Positions 24,701-36,700 of a DNA stretch of 64,000 bases are shown in pieces (within the stretch, counting starts at the first letter, position 1; every line of letters starts with the position of its first letter). The notes beneath the pieces were generated by a model that worked only from the letters and a program-made list of their open reading frames with translations, was not told the DNA's origin and searched no databases. Made by a program: the position numbers and the translations under genes. The stretch is taken from the NCBI GenBank assembly GCA_934047225.1, contig OW203987.1:4119501-4183500 (forward strand). The letters are read 5' to 3'. Source of the stretch: Ypsolopha sequella (lineage: Eukaryota; Arthropoda; Insecta; Lepidoptera; Ypsolophidae).

Positions 24701-27700
24701 GAGTTTAAGAGTCGGAGTTCCGAGATTGGGCAAAACAGGGTTCGGGGTTATGGCTTTTTAAGATAGTAAAATATTAATTTCTGAACAAAATAAATACCAC
24801 TTGTTACCTTACAAGATGAAGTACAGGTTCATTAAAAAAAATCTTGGCACTAATGTATAGTAACTTCAGAAAAAAAAAACAGGATGTCAAGTTCAGGTTA
24901 CACCCGTAGCGCTGCAATGCTATTCAAGAGATTTTCTTGAAATTCCTGTTTTTTTTTCCTAAGTTACTATACATTATTGCCGTGATTTTTTTTTAATGAA
25001 CCTGCACTTCATCTTGTAAGGTAACAAGTGGTATTTATTTTGTTCAGAAATTTGAATTTTTACCGTCTTAAAAAGCCATAACCCCGAATCCCGAATCTCG
25101 GAACACCGACCCTTAAGAGAAAAGAAACAACATGAATGCCACTGAAAACAGGAGAGGGGAGATGTTTGGGCGCTTAAGTAGGCATAGTTGAGGGAAAATA
25201 GAAGGGACACGAGCAAGAGGTAGAGGATCAGGATCTCGCACGATACCAAAAATTTACGGTTTTGGCTTTGGACAGAGAACAATGTAAGATACTACAACGA
25301 CGAGAGCTAGGCTCTTAAATAATAAATAAAAGGTAAAGTAAGTAGTACCTCCGTCTCGGAGAGGGCGAGAGGTTCCCGAGCTCGGCCTCGAGGCTGGCCG
25401 GCTGTGAGCTGCTCCCGCCCGCTGCCGCCATTGACGTCGCCCACACCGCTCTGCAAACGAATATCGTCTTTAAAGCAGAGCACGCAAGGACGACAAAGGT
25501 TTGCTTACTTCATTTGAAGCGTGTATCAATGCCCTATGACTAAAGTGAGCTGAGCTGTAACAATTTTAGTGGAACAATTCCCATAGCTTAATTTCCAAGA
25601 TTTTTTTTTTCATTTTTTTTCGGAGAATTTACGTAATTTTTGAACATAGTTTTCATTATTTTGGTATATTAAATAACCATTATTACTTTATGACATTTCA
25701 CTTGAGAATTTTAGACATTATACTGAGTGGAATGTGTCATTGCATATAAAAAAAATGGTCTGTCTCTGTCTGTCTAATCAGTCGGAAGCAAATTATTATA
25801 AATTTATCTTGATAGCAAAGGACACATTTCCGGCAATCGCCCGGTAAGCGAGAGGTCCCGGGTTCGAATCCCGATTCAGAGCTCCTCACGTGCAGATTTA
25901 CTTTTCTTTCTGCGTTTCTATAATGTTAATTTATACCACATATATATATATTTCTTTCGTTATTCTTCCTTCATCCATCATCTTTTCATGCTAGTAATTG
26001 AGTAAATAAAGCTAAGATTACGAGAAACCAGCATTTGAATTATAAAAATGAAAATATCTCACCGTTGCGGCTGCGGCGTGACTTGATCGATCCAATGCTG
26101 CGCGCTCGTCACGTAATTAACCGGTGACGTATCGCTCCCGTTGCTGGCCCCGCCCACATTGTTCGCTGCCATGTTCGTGACGAACGCGGACTTGGTCGGC
26201 GTGCCTAAGCTCAGCGGGAGAGACGCGTACCAGTCGCCGACCGAAACGCGGTTCCGGGACGACTTCCCTACGAACGGGTGTTCGAGGAGTTGCGCGTACT
26301 TCGGTCGGTGCTCCACGTCCTTTGTGAGGCTGGAATATTTATTAAAATTGCTTTGTTGTTGAACCAAAGATGTCCGAAAACCTTCTTAGGCATGATTCCT
26401 TTTTGAGAAAAAAGGAAGAGGCTGACCGAGGATCAAATTCAGTGACCTTCTTAAAGCAAAGGCGGGAGTCGAACGTTACCAAGAACTGAAGGATTTTGCT
26501 CTGGACAGAGAACAATGGAAGATCCTACACCGACAAGGGCTGTGCTCTTAAATTATTGTTATAGAACCTATATACTGAATTAATTTTTAGTCGCACAAAA
26601 CCCGAAAACTGGTGATAATACTCAGAAAATGCTCATCATGGATGCACTTTTTAATGGAACAGCTTATTACAGGATTGGCTCAATAGTAAAAGTTGTTCTT
26701 CGAGTAGTAACTCTAGTTTTCGGCTTTACAGCGGCTTAAACTATATGGCGAAAGATATTACGGGGTACTACCGATTCCACATTTGAGCATTTCAAGCTGT
26801 GCTTATCTACAAAATGCTGCGCTCTAAGTGGGTGATTTGAAGCCAGGGATTGCAATCTCGTTGTCGCGAGGTCTGGTTTTGGCGAGATCTCGTCAATATT
26901 TTACGAGATTAATCTCGGGCGTAAATCGTACGAGATTAATCTCGGGCGTAAATCGTACGAGACCTCGCGAGATTACGCAGAAGCGCATTTTACACGTGTT
27001 CCCGAATCGCTGTGGCGCATTGGTCGCAATTTGAATCGCGCGTGCGTTTGTTTACATTTTAATGTATCCTTTATTTTTTTAAATAAATTTTCAGATTTTG
27101 TATTTTTTGAGAAGTTATTTTCAAAATTATGACAACTAAGTATTGATTAGTAACTTTGATTATTTGTTTTATTAATAATACATTATAATGTATACTTTGT
27201 TTTTTAAATACATGTTCAGATTATACATGATATTTTTGTTATTTTCCTATAAAATATTCTATTTTTGCAAAAAATTGTAAGAAAAATCAATCTGGGCCAT
27301 CCGTCTCGCGAGATCTCGTAAATGGCGAAATCTCGCCTATGCTAGAATCTCGCAAAATTGCAATCCCTATTTGTCGCTTAAAGAAATTTTAAATGAACTA
27401 CTGGACTAATTTTAATGAGATTTTTACTGATATCAAAATCAATTTTCTAGGAAAATTTGTAACACAGGCTACTAAAGTAAAACAAGTGGGACAAACTGCA
27501 GGCAATGGCAGTCTCTTTTACAACGCGGGAACAAAGAGGGAAGTTATTTGATTATTAATATTCATAAAATAATTCTAAATTAATCTTACCATTGTGAAAC
27601 GAACGATCTAAACTCAGGCGAGAAGCTTTTGTCTTCAGGTAATCGAGGTGGTTCTTCTCTTAGTACCTAAAAAGATAAATCTTTATATATAAAAATAACC

Positions 27701-30700
27701 GGCCAAGTGCGAGTCGGACTCGCGCACGAAGGGTTCCATATCATTACCTATAAAAACGGCAAAAATACATGTCTGTTGTATGGGAGCCCCCTTAAATATT
27801 TATTTTATTCTGTTTTTTAGTATTTTTTGTTAAAGCGGCAACACAAATACATCATCTAAAATTTCAACTGTCTAACTATCACGCAGCCTGGTGACAGACG
27901 GACAGCGGAGTCTTCGTAATAGGGTCCCGTTGGTTACCCTTTGGGTACGGAACCCTAATAATACGCTGACTGACTGATCTATCAACACCCACACCAAACG
28001 GCTGGACCTAGGAACATGAAGTTTGGACTTTAGGTTACTTGTGTGACGTAGACATACGATAAGAGATTTTATATATAAAAATAATACACTGACTGACTGA
28101 TCTATCAACACCCAGACCAAACGGCTGGACCTAGGAACATGAAGTTTGGACTGTAGGTTCATTGTGTGACGTAGACATACGATAAGAGATTTTATATATA
28201 AAAATAATACACTGACTGACTGATCTATCAACACCCACACCAAACGGCTGGACCTAGGAACATGAAGTTTGGACTGTAGGTTCATTGTGTGACGTAGACA
28301 TACGATAAGAGATTTTATATATAAAAATAATACACTGACTGACTGATCTATCAACACCCAGACCAAACGGCTGGACCTAGGAACATGAAGTTTGGACTGT
28401 AGGTTCATTGTGTGACGTAGACATACGATAAGAGATTTTATATATAAAAATAATACACTGACTGATTGATCTATCAACACCCAGACCAAACGGCTGGACC
28501 TAGGAACATGAAGTTTGGACTGTAGGTTACTTGTATGACGTAGACATACGATAAGAGATTTTATATATAAAAATAATACACTGACTGATTGATCTATCAA
28601 CACCCACACCAAACGGCTGGACCTAGGAACATGAAGTTTGGACTGTAGGTTACTTGTATGACGTAGACATACGATAAGAGATTTTATATATAAAAATAAT
28701 ACACTGACTGACTGATCTATCAACACCCACACCAAACGGCTGGACCTAGGAACATGAAGTTTGGACTGTAGGTTCATTGTGTGACGTAGACATACGATAA
28801 GAGATTTTATATATAAAAATAATACACTGACTGATTGATCTATCAACACCCACACCAAACGGCTGGACCTAGGAACATGAAGTTTGGACTGTAGGTTACT
28901 TGTATGACGTAGACATACGATAAGAGATTTTATATATAAAAATAATACACTGACTGACTGATCTATCAACACCCACACCAAACGGCTGGACCTAGGAACA
29001 TGAAGTTTGGACTGTAGGTTCATTGTGTGACGTAGACATACGATAAGAGATTTTATATATAAAAATAATACACTGACTGACTGATCTATCAACACCCAGA
29101 CCAAACGGCTGGACCTAGGAACATGAAGTTTGGACTGTAGGTTACTTGTATGACGTAGACATACGATAAGAGATTTTATATATAAAAATAATACACTGAC
29201 TGATTGATCTATCAACACCCAGACCAAACGGCTGGACCTAGGAACATGAAGTTTGGACTGTAGGTTACTTGTATGACGTAGACATACGATAAGAGATTTT
29301 ATATATAAAAATAATACACTGACTGACTGATCTATCAACACCCACACCAAACGGCTGGACCTAGGAACATGAAGTTTGGACTGTAGGTTACTTGTATGAC
29401 GTAGACATACGATAAGAGATTTTATATATAAAAATAATACACTGACTGACTGATCTATCAACACCCACACCAAACGGCTGGACCTAGGAACATGAAGTTT
29501 GGACTGTAGGTTACTTGTATGACGTAGACATACGATAAGAGATTTTATATATAAAAATAATACACTGACTGATTGATCTATCAACACCCACACCAAACGG
29601 CTGGACCTAGGAACATGAAGTTTGGACTGTAGGTTACTTGTATGACGTAGACATACGATAAGAGATTTTATATATAAAAATAATACACTGACTGATTGAT
29701 CTATCAACACCCACACCAAACGGCTGGACCTAGGAACATGAAGTTTGGACTGTAGGTTACTTGTATGACGTAGACATACGATAAGAGATTTTATATATAA
29801 AAATAATACACTGACTGACTGATCTATCAACACCCAGACCAAACGGCTGGACCTAGGAACATGAAGTTTGGACTGTAGGTTACTTGTGTGACGTAGACAT
29901 ACGATAAGAGATTTTAGGGGATTCCGACGGGATCGGGAAAAATGGGATTCACGTGAGTAACGGCCACGGGGCGTCCGCTAGTGTTTTAATAATGTTAGTA
30001 ACACCTTATCATACTAAACCACTTTCACAAAGAAACATATCCGCGCAAATGAAGAAAATATTTTCCTTATCAATACCTACATATAATAAAAGAGTTGAAC
30101 CCGGCGTGTCTGTACATTGAAGAAAACTAATAAAAATAGGAGGTGGGTGACTGAAGAGTAATAGAACACAAATCGGCGATTTTTTAAATTCTTTTCTGTC
30201 TGTCTATTTGCTCACGCACATCTCCGAAACCACTGAACGGAACGAAAACGGGGCAGAGTTGAATAAACGCGAGTGGGGTCGCGGGCAAAGCACATACCTG
30301 CATAATACTTTACACACTAACGTCTGAATAAAATAAAATAAATATATCGTCACGACATGAATCCCCGAGGGGGTGTCGAGGTGTTCCGAGTGTGAATTGT
30401 GAAATGCAAGTCACAATCCATACTCGGTACACTCGCGTTTCACCGACGATTATTAAGTCCCAACGTGCTGGGTGTTGAACCCTACCGCCGTGCTTCGAGC
30501 ACATCGAGTAAGATCTTAATCTATTCGTTATAAAGTTATATATACATTATCTTTTAATTTATTTCAATGCATGTGCTCGTAAAGGCCCACTTTTTATTAT
30601 TATTATTTTAATTTATTCACGAGAAGTTGGCTAACCTGCAACCTTTCCTGTGTACCACAAATGTTATACATTTTTTCCACTGTTTAACGACTCTGGATAC

Positions 30701-33700
30701 AGTCCTTTTGAGGCAATCATTAACTGGCAAAATTGTAACAATGTAACTTTCAACTTGAATAATTAAATTGTTTTCTTTGATTATATTTGTTTTATTTCCT
30801 CACACTATGCATTGAAAACGTAGTATGATACACGGGCGTAAGAGCAATAAATTACTCGGTTACGTTTAAAACACTCGCTACGCTCGTGTTTTAAATCGTC
30901 CTCTTAATTTATTCCTTTTAGCCCTTGTAGCATAAACTACTATTATATCTCTTAATTGCTTTTCTGTGTACATTAAAGAATAAAGAATAAATTACATTAT
31001 GACCATAGGTTGATTTTTGGGGCTGGAGGAGGGGAGGGGGATCGAAAATAGGCAAAAATCGAAGGCGTAATACAGGCTGACATTTATTTATACAGCTAAA
31101 TTCATACTGAAGGCTCGGCAAGAGCTCAGTATCAAGGTTCAATGACCCTTGTTGTGAAATTCGTAAATTACATTTTTCGCAAACGCAAGCGCAGCCCCGA
31201 CAATACCTATGGGAGGTCAACATTTTATTTTGCGAAATTGGCAAATAGTATTATCGATCCGTAATACTTCTGCTTCGTGTGGAAACTAAATTAAATTAAA
31301 TCTTTCCAGTAAGTAGCTACTGTAATAGCTTTGTCATTAGCCTGCATCAGGTCTAAGTGAGTGCAGGAAGCCGGACACAGTGTGCACGACATGAGATGGT
31401 CTGTCGTTTGTGGAACACCGCATAGACAGTTCATGCTAGCATTTTCGGCGGAAATTCCCCAGCGTTTAAGGTTATCCTTGAACCTTCCGACACGAGCTCT
31501 AAGACGATTCAAGGATTTCCATACTAGCCATTCCTGATCGTGGCCCGGTGGGAGATGTTCTGTGGGTTTTCCCCAGTCAGGGCTTAGACATGGCTGAGGC
31601 ACTTGATCCCAAAGAGACAGCCTGGTCTTAGTAGGCGTCAAAAACAGGGCACTGGTCATAGCCAAGAAATTTCGTCTGGATTTAAGACGAAGTTTAACTG
31701 GAGCATATTGGAAAAGTAATACTGATCACTTACCAAGCCTCCGGTCTGAATTTAGCTGCAAAAATAAATGTCACTTTAAATATGCTCCAAAGCGTCTGGT
31801 CTGACTTCCCTTACCCTGGTGAGAACCTCGAAGTCATTAGTGCAGTCCTTGTAGGGCAGTACCCCGGTGGCTAGCTCCACTAGAGATATACCGAGCGACC
31901 ACACGTCTGCTCTAATGTCGTACACTGGCTTTGTCGGGTCTGGGGGCTCGATGCGCTCCGGCTGAAATTATTAACAATGGTACCGATTCAGTGAAGCACA
32001 TTTTAACTTATTTGACAGGACTAAACTTAATTTAAGCATTCTGTCCTTGTCTTTTCGATAAAGAAAGAAAAAGACAGGAAGCTTAAAATAAGGTTAGTCC
32101 TGTCAAATAAGTTAATTGGACAGGATTATACCAATTGATATCATTATCTATATGTTAGCAAGTGGAAGGTACAGCTCGACCAGGCCGCCCTAGAAGGACG
32201 TATGATGACCAAATTGGCGACATACTGAAGAAGGGTAATGTCAAAAATACTCGGAATAGAAATTCAAATTCAAATTTCAATTTCAAATTCAAAGAAGAGT
32301 TTGTATGACTAGATTGATGGATGTGCAAGACGCGAAAGAGGTGTGTCAGTATCGTAGCAGATGTAAATCTGTAGTCTCTGCCTACCCCTCTAGGAGACAG
32401 GCGTGAGTATATGTATGTATGTCTCGCTAAGTGCAGATTTCACTTATGGCTTGACTATTTAGACGTTAACCAATTCGCTTAGATTTAATTCGAAAACCAT
32501 TTCGAGATTTTGGTTTAATAAGCCGTATTTTAGAACTTGTGGTCTAAAAAAACCTTGTATTAATGAATATTTTTACGACAAAGCCGCAACTTCCATTTGA
32601 CTCCGTGTGACATCAGTTGAGAAAAGGCTGTTTGGAAATGTGTGCTTTGCTATCAAGATAAATTTATAATAATTTGCTTCCGACTGATTTTACAGATGGA
32701 TGACAGATGAGAAGACAGATAGAGACAGGCCACTTTTTTATAAGCAAGGCAAAGGTCTACAATTTTAATGCCTAAAATGCCCCAGCTGACGTAATATCTG
32801 AAAATTCTTTAATAAATCATAAAAAAATGATCAAATTATATACCATAATAATGAAAATAATATATGATAATGATTTGAAATGGCATATATCCTCTAAAAA
32901 AATTGTAAGGAATTAGGACTTGGATTTGTACATACGAGTTTGCATTCATTTTTTTGGAGAATTCATTTCCAAAAGCTGAAGATATCAGCAAAAACTTTTC
33001 ATTAATTTCTATCGAAAAATATTTTCACGTATGTTTTTTTTTTGCTTATTTGAGTATAGCCTGTATCTATTATTTCAATCAATTTTCTTCAAGGCCGTTT
33101 TCGGTCACAGCGACTGTCACTGCTGAGAGCGGCGCTGGTGAGCCCTCACGTGGCTGACGTAGCCGATTTTTGCAGTGAACGTGCGACCAGCCCCCCTATT
33201 CTGTATCTTAAGTTGCCAACTAGACAGGGTGGCTATCGTCAAAAACACAGATAAAAACTAAACTTTCAAAATTACTTTTAGTGGGTATTGAACTATTTAC
33301 GAACTGTGTCGTCACTTCAAGTGCTAACATGCCCTTAGACAATCGAAATTCGATAGTATATCTATGTTTTTGATGATAGACACCCAGTCCAGAAGGCAAC
33401 TAGAGATACATAATAGGCCCGCACATACACTGCACGTCAGCACCCCTCCAACTATATTATAATTGATGGCCACTGGTGGTCGGGCCTTAAGCTGGTCTCG
33501 TTTTGTGTCGAGCTCAACGCGTCTAATCGACTCGAAAGCATACACCTTAGTGTTCACAGCCTGCCTCCAATCTATATTAATTACATAATATATGAACGAT
33601 TCTCAAAATCACCGAATTGAAAAATTCCAAATTCTGATATTACTACCTTATACATGTTACAACGAAGTTCGGTCAACAAAAGAGATATTAAGTAACCAGG

Positions 33701-36700
33701 TCCAGCCAAACTAATTTAATCCTAAGACTCGCAGACTAGTGAGAGATGAAATGAAGAATATCTGATAAATAGTGGTTATTTATGTATTGACCAAATATTA
33801 CTCACGTCATCTATCACACTTTTGTGGGTCACAGGATCATTTCATTTTCATTTATTTAATACCATCCATCAGCCCGTATTCATCCACTGCTGGACATAGG
33901 CCTCCCCAATATTACGCCACTCTTGGCGGTCCTCAGTCATCCTCATCCAGCCGCCACCCGCGACGTCCTTCAGATCGTCAGTCCAGCGGGCTTTAATTCA
34001 TTTAACAATAAATATTGCACTAAATATTATTAGAGTGCAATACAAACTAGAAAATATCAATCAGAAACAAACCCAAAGACAAGAATATGAAAAAATTCCC
34101 CGGGCCAGGATTCGAACCTGCGACCTCTTGTTATCAAGACAAGCGCGCTACCAATTGCGCCACCGAGGTTCCTACCCGGACCGGTGAATTCTTCCATCAT
34201 ACTTGTCCACTGTTATTTTTGCTTCTGCTTGATATACTAGCTTGTACAACACATATAGAACGCTCACGAGGGCGTTATGTGATTTCACGCCTTGTTCTTA
34301 GAAACAGATGGCGCTGTCGTCGCTACAATATTGTTGCTTCAGACAGTTAAGAAATTCACAGTTCTCATTAACTAAGATTATGTTTATTTTGCGAAATCCA
34401 TCGCTATGAATACTCTAAATATTATTAGAGTGCAATACAAACTAGAAAATATCAATCAGAAACAAACCCAAAGACAAGAATATGAAAAAATTCCCCGGGC
34501 CAGGATTCGAACCTGCGACCTCTTGTTATCAAGACAAGCGCGCTACCAATTGCGCCACCGAGGTTCCTACCCGGACCGGTGAATTCTTCCATCATACTTG
34601 TCCACTGTTATTTTTGCTTCTGCTTGATATACTAGCTTGTACAACACATATAGAACGCTCACGAGGGCGTTATGTGATTTCACGCCTTGTTCTTAGAAAC
34701 AGATGGCGCTGTCGTCGCTACAATATTGTTGCTTCAGACAGTTAAGAAATTCACAGTTCTCATTAACTAAGATTATGTTTATTTTGCGAAATCCATCGCT
34801 ATGAATACTCTAAATATTATTAGAGTGCAATACAAACTAGAAAATATCAATCAGAAACAAACCCAAAGACAAGAATATGAAAAAATTCCCCGGGCCAGGA
34901 TTCGAACCTGCGACCTCTTGTTATCAAGACAAGCGCGCTACCAATTGCGCCACCGAGGTTCCTACCCGGACCGGTGAATTCTTCCATCATACTTGTCCAC
35001 TGTTATTTTTGCTTCTGCTTGATATACTAGCTTGTACAACACATATAGAACGCTCACGAGGGCGTTATGTGATTTCACGCCTTGTTCTTAGAAACAGATG
35101 GCGCTGTCGTCGCTACAATATTGTTGCTTCAGACAGTTAAGAAATTCACAGTTCTCATTAACTAAGATTATGTTTATTTTGCGAAATCCATCGCTATGAA
35201 TACTCTAAATATTATTAGAGTGCAATACAAACTAGAAAATATCAATCAGAAACAAACCCAAAGACAAGAATATGAAAAAATTCCCCGGGCCAGGATTCGA
35301 ACCTGCGACCTCTTGTTATCAAGACAAGCGCGCTACCAATTGCGCCACCGAGGTTCCTACCCGGACCGGTGAATTCTTCCATCATACTTGTCCACTGTTA
35401 TTTTTGCTTCTGCTTGATATACTAGCTTGTACAACACATATAGAACGCTCACGAGGGCGTTATGTGATTTCACGCCTTGTTCTTAGAAACAGATGGCGCT
35501 GTCGTCGCTACAATATTGTTGCTTCAGACAGTTAAGAAATTCACAGTTCTCATTAACTAAGATTATGTTTATTTTGCGAAATCCATCGCTATGAATACTC
35601 TAAATATTATTAGAGTGCAATACAAACTAGAAAATATCAATCAGAAACAAACCCAAAGACAAGAATATGAAAAAATTCCCCGGGCCAGGATTCGAACCTG
35701 CGACCTCTTGTTATCAAGACAAGCGCGCTACCAATTGCGCCACCGAGGTTCCTACCCGGACCGGTGAATTCTTCCATCATACTTGTCCACTGTTATTTTT
35801 GCTTCTGCTTGATATACTAGCTTGTACAACACATATAGAACGCTCACGAGGGCGTTATGTGATTTCACGCCTTGTTCTTAGAAACAGATGGCGCTGTCGT
35901 CGCTACAATATTGTTGCTTCAGACAGTTAAGAAATTCACAGTTCTCATTAACTAAGATTATGTTTATTTTGCGAAATCCATCGCTATGAATACTCTAAAT
36001 ATTATTAGAGTGCAATACATAGCGATGGATTTCGCAAAATAAACATAATCTTAGTTAATGAGAACTGTGAATTTCTTAACTGTCTGAAGCAACAATATTG
36101 TAGCGACGACAGCGCCATCTGTTTCTAAGAACAAGGCGTGAAATCACATAACGCCCTCGTGAGCGTTCTATATGTGTTGTACAAGCTAGTATATCAAGCA
36201 GAAGCAAAAATAACAGTGGACAAGTATGATGGAAGAATTCACCGGTCCGGGTAGGAACCTCGGTGGCGCAATTGGTAGCGCGCTTGTCTTGATAACAAGA
36301 GGTCGCAGGTTCGAATCCTGGCCCGGGGAATTTTTTCATATTCTTGTCTTTGGGTTTGTTTCTGATTGATATTTTCTAGTTTGTATTGCACTCTAATAAT
36401 ATTTAGAGTATTCATAGCGATGGATTTCGCAAAATAAACATAATCTTAATAAATATTGCATTTGAATCTTAATCCTTAGAAACTAAAATACTGGGTACAA
36501 AGTCAAATTAAAAATAGTGACAAAAAATACATTCAAAAACACGTTATTAAATACAAAAATAAATATAAATCAAATATAAAACATAAATACGCAATTGGTA
36601 GCGCGCTTGTCATAACAAGAGGTCGCAGGTTCGAATCATGGCCCGGGAAATTTTTTCAAATTCATGTCTTTGGATTTGTTTCTGATTGATATTTTCTGGT

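Larger units (their letters stand above)
34020..36447 (+). mobile_element. retro-inserted multimer of a 395-bp tRNA-bearing unit
   Basis: Five tandem 395-bp units in minus orientation (tRNA-like parts at 34098, 34493, 34888, 35283, 35678) are followed from about 36019 by one unit in plus orientation. The whole is bounded by a perfect 13-bp direct repeat AATAAATATTGCA (34007-34019 and 36448-36460). Sampled units are identical. Read in sense, the inverted part ends ...AATATTTAG and the plus part begins near AGCGATGG, only about nine bases apart in the unit. A target duplication plus an inverted 5' part is the pattern known as twin priming in LINE-mediated insertions. No reverse transcriptase is encoded. 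An older relative sits at 36590-36725. Confidence 0.72.

Noticed and set aside
25830..25885. tRNA gene near the box B-like GGGTTCGAATCCCG
   Set aside because: Only the T-arm is convincing; the upstream part does not form a cloverleaf, so it is at most a tRNA-derived remnant.
27872..29842. 656-codon minus-strand open frame
   Set aside because: It is 41 residues repeated because the 123-bp satellite unit is divisible by 3; no gene features.
34087..36339. Six identical 87-codon frames
   Set aside because: Each begins inside the tRNA-like part of the 395-bp unit and has no protein features; they recur only because the unit does.
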